Source of the DNA: an uncultured SAR116 cluster alpha proteobacterium
GTDB lineage: Bacteria; Pseudomonadota; Alphaproteobacteria; Puniceispirillales; Puniceispirillaceae
Direction: 5' to 3'
Assembly: GCA_902520885.1 (NCBI GenBank)
Contig: CABYPW010000001.1
Span: 124,001 to 188,000 of the forward strand
Length of the DNA: 64,000 nucleotides
The position numbers and the translations under genes were made by a program. Shown here piece after piece: positions 8,754-17,824 of the stretch. The first letter of the stretch is position 1. Each line of letters begins with the position of its first letter. The notes beneath the pieces are model-generated. The model had not been told where the DNA came from. It saw only the letters and a list, made by a program, of their open reading frames with translations, and did not search any database.

Positions 8754-9752
8754 TCAAGCATCTTTAACGTTTACGACCAATCTCCCAAATGTGTTTCCAG
8801 CTAGAATATCTTTACCCGCTTGAATCACCTCTGATAATGTTATTTCTGTGCTAATCAAATCAAGCATATGTGGTGGCAAGTCAGAGGATAAACGCTCCCA
8901 TGCCCGAATTCGCTTTGGCGTTTCTTTGCTTGCAGAGTCAATCCCTATCAATTTTATACCTCTAAGTAAAAACGGAATTACGCTAGCTGGAAGGGAAGAG
9001 TCTCCTGCATTACCAATTGCAGCAACTGCTGTCTCATGTTTCATTTGAGAGAGAATACGAGCAAGCATTATACCACCAACTGAGTCGATGCATCCACCCC
9101 AAAAGGCAGACTCCAATGTCTTATTAGATGGTTCTGCTAAGGATTTTCTCTCAATAATTTTAGTTGCACCTATATCTTTTAGAAATGGAGTATTTTTGTT
9201 TACATTTCCAGTAACACATGCAACTTCATAACCAAGGAAAGCCAATACTGCAACCGCTATAGAGCCTACACCACCTGTAGCGCCTGTAACTAAAACAGGA
9301 CCAGAGTCTGGTTTCATACCATTATCCTCTAACTCAATAATACCAAGCATCGCACTAAGTCCAGCCGTTCCTATAGCCATAGAATTCTTTAATGACATCG
9401 ACTCTGGCAAGGGTACTAACCAGTCTGCTTTTACCTTTGCTTTTTGACTATATCCACCAAACCAAACTTCACCAACACGCCAGCCTGTATTAATTACCTT
9501 ATCACCAGGCTTAAAACGAGGGTCTTTGCTTTCAAGAACTATTCCAGAAAAATCAATGCCAGGAATATGCGGATATTCACGAACTAATCTTCCTTTCCCG
9601 GTCAGACACAGACCATCTTTGAAGTTAACATCAGAATAATGAACTTCTATTGTAACATCCCCCTCCTCAGGAAGTTGAGAATCTTTTACATCTGACAAAT
9701 TTGCATATATCGTGTCATCCTCTGCTTTATTTACGATAATTGCTTTAAACAT
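8754..9752 (-). CDS. acuI: Acryloyl-CoA reductase (AcuI/YhdH family)
   Basis: A zinc-free medium-chain dehydrogenase that reduces toxic acryloyl-CoA to propionyl-CoA with NADPH. The 332 residues hold HIPGIDFSG (62-70), the nucleotide loop GATGGVG (157-163) and the family's C-terminal TFGRLVVNV. In marine alphaproteobacteria AcuI acts in DMSP and acrylate use, but no DMSP lyase or demethylase is present here, so it may serve general detoxification. An AAGGA site lies 8 nt before the ATG. Specificity is inferred from overall similarity. Confidence 0.88.
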   Translation of the reverse strand: MFKAIIVNKAEDDTIYANLSDVKDSQLPEEGDVTIEVHYSDVNFKDGLCLTGKGRLVREYPHIPGIDFSGIVLESKDPRFKPGDKVINTGWRVGEVWFGGYSQKAKVKADWLVPLPESMSLKNSMAIGTAGLSAMLGIIELEDNGMKPDSGPVLVTGATGGVGSIAVAVLAFLGYEVACVTGNVNKNTPFLKDIGATKIIERKSLAEPSNKTLESAFWGGCIDSVGGIMLARILSQMKHETAVAAIGNAGDSSLPASVIPFLLRGIKLIGIDSASKETPKRIRAWERLSSDLPPHMLDLISTEITLSEVIQAGKDILAGNTFGRLVVNVKDA

Positions 9753-9881
9753 GAGTTATATTCCTTTATTATGTTTTTTTACTTCTGAAAAAAATATAGT
9801 TTCAAGTTAGTAAAGCGAGCAATAGATAATTTATTTTTATTCTTTTATTTTTACAGTTTTTAAAAAATATGGAGGTTATAA

Positions 9882-10283
9882 ATGTTTCAAGAGGTAACGC
9901 CCCCCATAGCATATGAGAAATTAAAAGAGACTAAGGATGCTTTATTAATTGACTGCCGCACAGAAGAAGAATGGATAAATATTGGAGTGCCTGACCTCTC
10001 AATAATAAATAAATCTGTTTTGAAAATTGAACTTTTACGTCAAGATCAATCAATAAACCAGGACTTTATAGAGCAGGTTGAGGAATATGCTTCTCATAAA
10101 ACCCCTTTATATTTAATCTGTAGGTCTGGTGCACGCTCTGCAGCTGCTTGTAAAATACTGTTAAAGGCTGGTTTTAATGACGTAACAAACGTAGCAGAGG
10201 GGTTTGAGGGACATTCATATCAGGAGGAAAATCCAAAAGTAATTGAGGGATGGAAATCGCATTCTTTACCTTGGAAAAAATGA
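9882..10283 (+). CDS. Rhodanese-like sulfurtransferase domain protein
   Basis: A single rhodanese domain of 133 residues. The active cysteine is C80 in the loop CRSGAR, which carries the positive residues expected of sulfurtransferases; the LLIDCRTEEEW motif lies at 21-31. A strong GGAGG precedes the ATG by about 9 nt. The sulfur donor and acceptor are unknown and the neighbours give no hint. Confidence 0.88.
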   Translation: MFQEVTPPIAYEKLKETKDALLIDCRTEEEWINIGVPDLSIINKSVLKIELLRQDQSINQDFIEQVEEYASHKTPLYLICRSGARSAAACKILLKAGFNDVTNVAEGFEGHSYQEENPKVIEGWKSHSLPWKK

Positions 10284-10381
10284 TAAGTTTACGATTATAT
10301 TATAACTTTACAAAAATATTTATTTTTATAATGTAAGCTTCTACATCTTGCCTTTTTAAAATTTTTACTCATTTTTGAAAT

Positions 10382-10981
10382 ATGAAGAATATTTTCTATC
10401 AAAAACAATTAAGACATTTTCGCCGATGCTTGCAATTTGGTATTTTTTTAGTTGCTTGTTTTTACATTAGCTCTGGGTCAGCTTTAGCGGATCAACGAAA
10501 TCCAGAATTAGCTAACTTATTTTTAGAACTTAAGACAGCTAAATCACTCGAAGATGGCGAAGTTATTTCGAGTAAGATATGGCAAATATGGACCACCCAT
10601 AACTCAGATCATACGCTGAGCAAACAGATGCAGATGGGTATTGATTTAATGCAGTCTGGTCAATTAAGAGCTGCAAAAGCAGTATTTAGTTATATTATAG
10701 ACCAAGATAATAAATTTGCGGAGGCTTGGAACAAAAGAGCAACTGTTTTGTTCTTTATGGGTGAATTTGAGAAATCTAAAATCGATATTGCTCAGACATT
10801 AGCATTAGAAAGTAATCATTTTGGCGCTTTAGCTGGTCTTGGTATGGTTGAGATTCACCTTGGAAATCCAAAAGCAGCACTTGAGGCTTATAAAAGCGCT
10901 GCTTCTATAAACCCGCATTTATTAGATGTAAAAAAAGCCATTATCAGGCTCGAAGAAGAATTAAAAGGGGTTCTTACATAG
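10382..10981 (+). CDS. Exported TPR protein
   Basis: A 199-residue protein with an N-terminal signal or anchor (about residues 15-36, ending SGSALA) and at least two to three tetratricopeptide repeats between about 80 and 195 (for example AEAWNKRATVLFFMGEFEKS). Such repeats mediate protein contacts, and this protein should act in the periplasm. It converges on pyk with 12 nt between the stops. Its partner is unknown. Confidence 0.82.
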   Translation: MKNIFYQKQLRHFRRCLQFGIFLVACFYISSGSALADQRNPELANLFLELKTAKSLEDGEVISSKIWQIWTTHNSDHTLSKQMQMGIDLMQSGQLRAAKAVFSYIIDQDNKFAEAWNKRATVLFFMGEFEKSKIDIAQTLALESNHFGALAGLGMVEIHLGNPKAALEAYKSAASINPHLLDVKKAIIRLEEELKGVLT

Positions 10982-10993
10982 AATGAGTTACTA

Positions 10994-12421
10994 TTAGATA
11001 TGCTCCACACGAATAGCGTTAGTGCTGCCTGCAAGACCGAATGGGAAACCTGCCACCACCACTATCGCGTCGTTTTTAGCAACAGCATTTTCCTTTATGA
11101 GTATTTTTTTTGTTATAGATAATGCTTTCTCGTAATCTGTTTCAGCCTGACGTATTGTTGTGGCTCCATACAATATAGATAGTCTTCTCTGAACATTTTG
11201 CTCAGGAGTTGAAACGAATAATCTTATAGCTGGTCTTTCTCTCGCAATTCTCACTGCTGTATTTCCTGATGCTGTATAGGCTATAATAGCCTTGGCCTTT
11301 ATTGTTTGTGCAAGCGCAACTGATGCCTTCGCAACGGCATGATATATTGATGGCTCCACTTCCAATGGTGCAGGACCATCAAAAGAAAAATAGTTTATAT
11401 GGTTTTCAGCTGAAATAAGTATATTCGCCATTGTTTCAACTACTTCTACTGGATATTCACCGATCGCTGTTTCAGCAGACAGCATTACTGTATCGGCCCC
11501 ATCAAATACCGCCCCAGCAACATCTGTTGCTTCTGCCCTTGTTGGCGTTGGACTTGCTATCATAGATTCTAACATTTGAGTGGCAACCACAACTGGTTTT
11601 CCCACTTTTCGACATTGATATATCAATCTTTTTTGAACAGATGGTACCTCGGCAGCATCAAGCTCAACCCCCAAATCACCCCTTGCAATCATAATTGCAT
11701 CACTGGCGTTAATAATATCTTCAATTTCTAATAAAGCCGCTGGCTTTTCTATTTTAGCCATCAATTGGGCTCTACCCGCTATTCTTGCTTTAGCTAATAA
11801 AACATCAGATACTGACTGAACAAAGGATAATGCTATCCAGTCAGCGCCATTATCCAGAGCAAACTCTAAATCAATTAAATCTTTGTCTGTTAGGACATTT
11901 GTATTTAATTTAATATCAGGAACATTCACACCTTTTCGACTCAAGACTGGTCCTCCTATCAAGACCTCTGCTGAAAATATATCATTGGAGATAGTCCTTA
12001 CAATTAACTCAAGCTTACCGTCATCCATTAGCAATCTTGCGCCTGGATACAGGGCTTCAAAAATCTCAGGGTGCGGAAGCGGTAATCTTTCTGAATTACC
12101 AATCTTATCATCAAGGTCAAATTGCACTAGATTTCCCTCAATCAAAGATAAGCCCTCTTCAACAATACCAATCCGGTATTTTGGCCCCTGCATATCTGCT
12201 AATATTCCAATTGGTTTAGAGAGTCTTTTCTCAACAGCTCGCACATTCGTTATCCTCATGAGATGTTCCTCATGTGTGCCATGGCTGAAGTTCATTCTGA
12301 ACATATTTACACCAGCTTGAACTAATTTTGTGATTTGCTCTTCACTCTCACTTGCATAGCCTAATGTTGCCAAAATTTTTGTTGCTCTCCAAGATTTTAG
12401 ATTTCTTGTTTCAAAGTTCAT
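10994..12421 (-). CDS. pyk: Pyruvate kinase
   Basis: Makes pyruvate and ATP from phosphoenolpyruvate and ADP. The MAKIEKP motif with the catalytic lysine is at about 222-228, the metal-binding IMIARGDLGVEL is at about 244-255, and the TRAEATDVAGAVFDGAD signature is at about 296-312. The 475 residues include the usual C-terminal regulatory domain. It is transcribed like the liv genes, 87 nt beyond livM, but is probably a separate unit. Confidence 0.97.
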   Translation of the reverse strand: MNFETRNLKSWRATKILATLGYASESEEQITKLVQAGVNMFRMNFSHGTHEEHLMRITNVRAVEKRLSKPIGILADMQGPKYRIGIVEEGLSLIEGNLVQFDLDDKIGNSERLPLPHPEIFEALYPGARLLMDDGKLELIVRTISNDIFSAEVLIGGPVLSRKGVNVPDIKLNTNVLTDKDLIDLEFALDNGADWIALSFVQSVSDVLLAKARIAGRAQLMAKIEKPAALLEIEDIINASDAIMIARGDLGVELDAAEVPSVQKRLIYQCRKVGKPVVVATQMLESMIASPTPTRAEATDVAGAVFDGADTVMLSAETAIGEYPVEVVETMANILISAENHINYFSFDGPAPLEVEPSIYHAVAKASVALAQTIKAKAIIAYTASGNTAVRIARERPAIRLFVSTPEQNVQRRLSILYGATTIRQAETDYEKALSITKKILIKENAVAKNDAIVVVAGFPFGLAGSTNAIRVEHI

Positions 12422-12508
12422 TTAAAATAATTTCTATATGAATTGCTTTTTATTAAATTTTTTGCAGGATAGGATAAATGAGTTTTTTAAGCAATTAATA
12501 ACCAATGT

Positions 12509-13861
12509 TTAATTAGGTGACTTAGAGAGTTTGCTAAGGGTTTTTTCTGGAATTAGACCACGAGGTGCAAATCTCAAAAATAATAGTAAAACCAATCCCA
12601 TAATTAACAATCTTAATTGAGGTGCTGTGTTTAAAAAATGTTCTTTAAGAGAAGAGCTATCAGACAAAGGTAAAGTTAAAATCTGCACTAACGCGTTACC
12701 AATAATTTCAGCTTCTATCCAAAAAAACCAGACGATAAAGCCCCCTAAGATAGCTCCAAAATTATTCCCCGAACCACCAACAATTACCATTACCCATATT
12801 AAGAATGTAAATCTCAAAGGGTGATATATAGTTGGGTTAAACTGCCCATCTAATGTTACAAGCATTGCGCCTGCAATTCCTACAATAGCTGATCCGATAA
12901 CAAAAATCTGCAGATGTCGCGAGGTCACATTTTTACCCATCGCACTTGCTGCTGTTTCGTTATCCCGAATTGCACGCATCATTCTTCCCCAAGGCGAATT
13001 TAAAGCCTTTTCACAAAGCCATAATAGAATAAGCAACACTGACAAAAACAGGGATGTATAACATAATTTCACGAACAGACTTGAGGCTTGTATCACGCCG
13101 ATGCCAATATATTCTGATAGATTTTGAAACCATATGGATGACTGAAGTTCAATCTCATAGGGAACTGGGCGAGGAATACCAGTTACATTTTTAACTCCCC
13201 TAGTTAACCAGTCCTCATTTTTAAATATAAAAATTACTATTTCTGAGATGCCAAGTGTGGCAATAGCAAGATAGTCTGAACGCAAGCCTAACGTAATTCT
13301 ACCTATAAAAAATGCAACTAAAGCCGCTAATAATCCGCCAACAAACCAAGAAAGCAAAACAGGAAGACCCGCACCACCCAAATATCCAGATGAAGATGGT
13401 TCGAAAGACTCAATGCTAATTATTGCTGGCCCTAATACGAAACGAGAAATAATATATCCAATAACTACTATAAATATGACATACCAGTATCGCTTTTTCC
13501 CCCTCCCCTCCAATCTAACCCATACAAAATAAGCTAGAATAGCGCTTACTACCAAGATAAACATTCCTAACAAAATACCAAATCCACCCGCATACCAAGC
13601 CCCTATTACAGGTGCTTTAGTAACCAGCATAGCCGCTAGACCACCAAGGGCAGCAAAACCCATTATTCCGGCATTAAACAAGCCTGCATATCCCCACTGT
13701 AGATTTACACCGAGTGACATAACCGCTGAAATCAGACAAAGGTTTAAAATTGCGAGCATCAAATTCCAGCTTTGAAAGAAACCGACAATTAATAATGCGC
13801 CGCTCATAATTGCAAATAATAAAAACACTTTTTTGTTTGAATTTTGGTTCCATAGATTCAT
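12509..13861 (-). CDS. livM: Branched-chain amino-acid type ABC transporter permease (LivM)
   Basis: Second membrane subunit of a HAAT-family importer, 450 residues and about ten helices; longer than many LivM proteins because of an extended N-terminal half. The family region ALNSPWGRMMRAIRDNE (about 287-303) and the GGSGNNFGAILGG stretch near 362-374 are clear. Its start overlaps the livH stop by 4 nt, indicating translational coupling. It is the last gene of the five-gene unit. Confidence 0.93.
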   Translation of the reverse strand: MNLWNQNSNKKVFLLFAIMSGALLIVGFFQSWNLMLAILNLCLISAVMSLGVNLQWGYAGLFNAGIMGFAALGGLAAMLVTKAPVIGAWYAGGFGILLGMFILVVSAILAYFVWVRLEGRGKKRYWYVIFIVVIGYIISRFVLGPAIISIESFEPSSSGYLGGAGLPVLLSWFVGGLLAALVAFFIGRITLGLRSDYLAIATLGISEIVIFIFKNEDWLTRGVKNVTGIPRPVPYEIELQSSIWFQNLSEYIGIGVIQASSLFVKLCYTSLFLSVLLILLWLCEKALNSPWGRMMRAIRDNETAASAMGKNVTSRHLQIFVIGSAIVGIAGAMLVTLDGQFNPTIYHPLRFTFLIWVMVIVGGSGNNFGAILGGFIVWFFWIEAEIIGNALVQILTLPLSDSSSLKEHFLNTAPQLRLLIMGLVLLLFLRFAPRGLIPEKTLSKLSKSPN

Positions 13862-14871
13862 AGAGTTTTTCCGCGGAATAAACCGGTAGGTCTCACTAGC
13901 AAAACAATTACAAGCAAAACAAACGATATAGCAAATTTATATTCTGTTGATAAAATTTGAACGAGTCCGTCGGGCGCCCACTCTTTAGGCAAAAGATAAG
14001 TTAGGAAACGTTTATATGCAAAGGTTATAAAAGCCTCTGAGAAAGCTATTATATATCCTCCTGCAACCGCTCCTATCGGGTTTCCAACACCTCCAACTAT
14101 AGCCGCGGCAAATATTGGCAAAACAAGTTGGAGGTATACAAAAGGCTTGTAACCTTTATCAAGCCCATATAAAGTGCCTGCCACAGAAGCTAGCACACCA
14201 ACTAAAATCCAAGTAATTATGATCACTCTCTCAGGATTTATTCCCGACAACAAAGCTAGATCCTCATTATCTGAAAAAGCTCGCATTGATTTACCTGTCC
14301 TCGTTTTATTCAAAAACCAAAAAATAAAGATGACGAGCAATATTGTAACAATAACAGTAATAGCTTGAGTTGTTCTGATAGATAATCCCTCAGCCAATCC
14401 TGTCATTTGCTTAAACTGAGAGGCCTTGACGATAAATCGTTCCCCATCATCAAAATTCTTCTTAGATGTGCCAATTAAAAAACGAATAAACCCTGCAAGA
14501 AAAAACATGACCCCAACCGATACAATCATAAAGGTAACTGGCTGAACACGCTGTTTCTGGTAGTATCTAAAAACTGTTTTATCTAAAATCAACAATAAAA
14601 TTATAGTTGCAGTAATTGAAAGTGGAAGCGCCAAAAGAGCCGTTGGCAATGGATTGATTGAAATACCTATAGACTGAAATAACCAAACAATAAAAATACT
14701 AATCATCGTGCCAAAGGACATAATTTCGCCATGAGCAAAATTAGAGAAGCGTAGGACCGCATACACCATTGTAATACCAAGCGCACCAAGTGCTAACTGA
14801 CTTCCATAAGCAAGGGAGGGAACAATTATATAATTTGCAAGAAGCGTAATTGCATTTATATAATCTAGCAT
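13858..14871 (-). CDS. livH: Branched-chain amino-acid type ABC transporter permease (LivH)
   Basis: First membrane subunit of the importer, 337 residues with about eight helices. The LRFSNFAHGEIMSFG motif near residues 41-55 is the LivH signature, and GGVGNPIGAVAGG at about 240-252 is the permease motif facing the ATPase. It starts 5 nt after the livF stop and overlaps livM, as expected for an operon. The substrate could be amino acids, urea or amides; the family does not settle it. Confidence 0.94.
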   Translation of the reverse strand: MLDYINAITLLANYIIVPSLAYGSQLALGALGITMVYAVLRFSNFAHGEIMSFGTMISIFIVWLFQSIGISINPLPTALLALPLSITATIILLLILDKTVFRYYQKQRVQPVTFMIVSVGVMFFLAGFIRFLIGTSKKNFDDGERFIVKASQFKQMTGLAEGLSIRTTQAITVIVTILLVIFIFWFLNKTRTGKSMRAFSDNEDLALLSGINPERVIIITWILVGVLASVAGTLYGLDKGYKPFVYLQLVLPIFAAAIVGGVGNPIGAVAGGYIIAFSEAFITFAYKRFLTYLLPKEWAPDGLVQILSTEYKFAISFVLLVIVLLVRPTGLFRGKTL

Positions 14872-14876
14872 TGCAA

Positions 14877-15581
14877 TCAGCCTCCCAAAAAAGCTTTTCT
14901 AACTTCCGAATTACCGAGAAGGGATGAACCAGTATCTGTAAACTTATTTTCACCTTGGACTAATACAAATCCACTATCTGCTATTTGCAATGCCTGTTTT
15001 GCATTTTGCTCAACCATAACTATGGCAACACCCATTTTTGCAATGTCTATTATCCTGTCAAATAATTCATCCATTACAATAGGTGATACTCCCGCGGTTG
15101 GTTCATCTAGCATTAGAATCTTAGGCTGGGTCATTAGAGCCCTTGCCACAGCAACTTGCTGCCTCTGTCCTCCTGATAACTCTCCAGCAGCTTGCCCCTG
15201 CTTAGTTTTTAAAATTGGAAATAAATCAAAAATATCAGCTATCGTAGAACTTAAATCGTCTACACGGATAAATCCGCCCATCTCTAAGTTTTCTAAAACC
15301 GTCATAGAAGGAAATACATTGCTAGTTTGCGGTACGTAGGCCATTCCCAACATCACTCGTTGTTCAGGACGAAGATTTACTATATCTTTCCCCTCAAAAG
15401 TAATAGACCCTCTTGATAGAGGAAGCATGCCAAATAATACTTTCATTGCTGTGGATTTACCTGCTCCGTTGGGACCAACAATTACAGTAATTTTCCCTTT
15501 ATCAACTGAGATAGAACATCCATTCAATATCATTGTAGCACCATAACCCGCATACATATTTTTCCCTTCAAAAAAGGTCAT
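14877..15581 (-). CDS. livF: Branched-chain amino-acid type ABC transporter ATPase (LivF)
   Basis: ATPase subunit of 234 residues with Walker A GPNGAGKST (about 35-43), signature LSGGQRQQ (about 136-143) and Walker B ILMLDEPTAG (about 156-165). LivF-type proteins are shorter than LivG at the C-terminus, which fits here. It lies between livG (34-nt gap) and livH (5-nt gap). Confidence 0.94.
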   Translation of the reverse strand: MTFFEGKNMYAGYGATMILNGCSISVDKGKITVIVGPNGAGKSTAMKVLFGMLPLSRGSITFEGKDIVNLRPEQRVMLGMAYVPQTSNVFPSMTVLENLEMGGFIRVDDLSSTIADIFDLFPILKTKQGQAAGELSGGQRQQVAVARALMTQPKILMLDEPTAGVSPIVMDELFDRIIDIAKMGVAIVMVEQNAKQALQIADSGFVLVQGENKFTDTGSSLLGNSEVRKAFLGG

Positions 15582-15615
15582 TTGAGACTATCCAATGAAA
15601 TTATATTAACAGAAA

Positions 15616-16386
15616 TCATGATTTATTTTTCATTCCTCTGCCCAGATATGCTTCGATCACATCTGGATTTTCTTTTATAGCTTTTATACTATCTTCTACC
15701 AATACGCTTCCTTCTGCCATCACAACTACGCTGTCACATAATTTACCAATAAATTCCATATCATGCTCTATCATGCAAAAGGTATATCCTCTCTCTTTGT
15801 TAAGGCGAATTATTGCATCGCCAAGATGATTTAGAAGGGTTCTATTCACACCAGCACCAACTTCATCTAAAAATACTATCTTTGCATCAACCATCATACA
15901 TCTTCCAAGCTCAAGCAGTTTCTTCTGGCCACCTGACAAATTTCCTGCCGGCTCATCTGCAAGCATTTCTAAATTGAGAAATGATAATACCTCGTTTGCC
16001 TTCTCTTTTAACTGTTCTTCTTCTTTTTTTATTTTTTTTGAATTTAGCCAGACATTCAATAATCTCTCACCAGTTTGTTGTGAAGGAACCATCATTAAGT
16101 TATCTCTAACAGGCAAAGTTGAAAATTCATGAGCAACCTGAAATGTGCGCATTACTCCTCTTGCAAATAATTGATGAGGTGGAAGTCCTGTGATTTCCTC
16201 TTCCTCAAGGAATACCTTACCGGATGTTGGGAAATGAAGTCCTGCGATGACGTTAAACAGAGTAGTTTTTCCAGCACCATTTGGTCCAATCAGACCTGTA
16301 ATTTTTCCTGTCTCGAAAGTAAGAGATACATTATTTACAGCGTGAATTCCACCAAACCATTTTTCTAAATGTTTTATTGTAAGCAT
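15616..16386 (-). CDS. livG: Branched-chain amino-acid type ABC transporter ATPase (LivG)
   Basis: ATPase subunit of 256 residues with Walker A GPNGAGKTT (about 34-42), signature LSGGQKKLLELGR (about 149-161) and the C-terminal YLGRG that marks LivG. It is separated from the upstream binding-protein gene by a strong terminator hairpin, so it is probably expressed by read-through at a lower level. Confidence 0.94.
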   Translation of the reverse strand: MLTIKHLEKWFGGIHAVNNVSLTFETGKITGLIGPNGAGKTTLFNVIAGLHFPTSGKVFLEEEEITGLPPHQLFARGVMRTFQVAHEFSTLPVRDNLMMVPSQQTGERLLNVWLNSKKIKKEEEQLKEKANEVLSFLNLEMLADEPAGNLSGGQKKLLELGRCMMVDAKIVFLDEVGAGVNRTLLNHLGDAIIRLNKERGYTFCMIEHDMEFIGKLCDSVVVMAEGSVLVEDSIKAIKENPDVIEAYLGRGMKNKS

Positions 16387-16431
16387 TTTATGATCACACG
16401 ATTACTATATTATTTAGAGAAATTTTTCGGT

Positions 16432-16463
16432 AAAAAAAAACGACCCAGTGGTCACTGGGTCGT
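16432..16463 (-). terminator. Strong intrinsic terminator/attenuator between the binding protein and livG
   Basis: A perfect stem CGACCCAGTG with its complement CACTGGGTCG, loop of two bases at 16451-16452, followed on the minus strand by a run of nine T residues. It lies 17 nt after the stop of the binding-protein gene and before livG. It should end most transcripts after the binding protein and let a minority continue, giving excess binding protein over membrane complex. Confidence 0.92.
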
Positions 16464-16479
16464 TAAGAGCATATCTTAA

Positions 16480-17661
16480 TTAACGGTATTTGACGGTCTC
16501 AAATTTTCCATTTTTAACTTCATACTGAAGATACGAACCACCAGACTCACCTGGACCAATTAGCTCAACTGCAGAAGCGCCCACATAATCAATTTGTCCT
16601 CCACCAGCGAGTATCTTCATCGCTTTTGCCAATTCACCAGGATAGATTTTCTCGCCAGGGGCGTTTGCAACGTCCATTACGTGATCTTTCAAGTCTGATG
16701 AGGAGGAAGAACCAGCAGCTTGCATCGCCAACATTATAAGTGCAGCAGCATCATAATATTCACCTGCATAAACATTATACTCGTGTCCAGCATCCGCAAA
16801 TAACGTTTTGAATGTTGCATCACCTGGACTATCTGTTCCCGCAGAAGCTCCAAATGATCCATCAATCTGTGAACCGAAGGTCTTGGTTAAACTATCTGCA
16901 TACATTCCGTCTGGTAGAAAGAACGTTTCGAAGGAACCTCTATCCAATGACTCTTGGATTATGGTTCCACCACCTCCATCAGCATAACCTGCGACAACAA
17001 GAATATCCCCCCCAGCTTGCGCTAGAGCAGCAGCATCTGCACTGTAATCACCTTTATTTTCTTCATGACCAGCATTGATAGTTACAGAGCCACCACCAGC
17101 AACAAAATTACTCTCGATTGCACTACCCAATCCTTTACCATAGTCATTATTGACATAAGTTATAGCAATTGACTTATAACCCTCCTCCTTGAGGATATCA
17201 GCTAGAACTTCTGCAGAACGAGCGTCTGATGGAGCTGTTCTAAAAAATAAGCCATTATCTTCTACTGTTGATAAAACCGGAGCAGTTGCTGAACCAGAAA
17301 TCATAACTATACCATTTGGCATTGCGACGCCTTCTAATACTGCCTGAGTAGCCCCTGAGCACATCGCTCCTACAATTGCATTTACGTTTTCAGCAGTTAC
17401 TAATCTTTCTCCCGTCGCAACAGCGGCAGCAGTATCTGCACATGTCGAGTCACCTGTCACAGCAACAACGTTACTACCACCAAGCAAAGATTTACTCTCA
17501 GCTATCTCTGCGATAGCCATCTGCGCACCATTGTTCATTGCAGGTGCAAGTGATTCTAAAGGTCCTGTAAAACCAAGAGAAATACCAATTTTTATGTCTT
17601 CTGCTATTACTGGAGAGGCCAGCATTAACATAGCAGCAGAAACACCAATAATTTTTTTCAT
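16480..17661 (-). CDS. Branched-chain amino-acid type ABC transporter substrate-binding protein
   Basis: Periplasmic binding protein of the Leu/Ile/Val (type I) fold, 393 residues. A signal peptide ends near residue 20 (SPVIA then EDIKIGI), followed by the family's GISLGFTGPLESLAPAM. The GGGAGA ribosome site before the ATG is strong. It is the first gene of the liv unit and is followed at once by a strong terminator. The ligand is unknown; amino acids, amides or urea are all possible for this family. Confidence 0.93.
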   Translation of the reverse strand: MKKIIGVSAAMLMLASPVIAEDIKIGISLGFTGPLESLAPAMNNGAQMAIAEIAESKSLLGGSNVVAVTGDSTCADTAAAVATGERLVTAENVNAIVGAMCSGATQAVLEGVAMPNGIVMISGSATAPVLSTVEDNGLFFRTAPSDARSAEVLADILKEEGYKSIAITYVNNDYGKGLGSAIESNFVAGGGSVTINAGHEENKGDYSADAAALAQAGGDILVVAGYADGGGGTIIQESLDRGSFETFFLPDGMYADSLTKTFGSQIDGSFGASAGTDSPGDATFKTLFADAGHEYNVYAGEYYDAAALIMLAMQAAGSSSSSDLKDHVMDVANAPGEKIYPGELAKAMKILAGGGQIDYVGASAVELIGPGESGGSYLQYEVKNGKFETVKYR

Positions 17662-17824
17662 ATTTGTCTCCCATTTAAATACGTCTTTTTACATCATAAT
17701 TGATAGTGTAATATTGCAAAAAGCTCCTACCCAGAAAATACCCATGAATTTAGCAAAAAGGAAAGGAAATCTTATCCTATCACGATATTAGAGTAATTTC
17801 AGTACCATAATTACAGCATTACAG

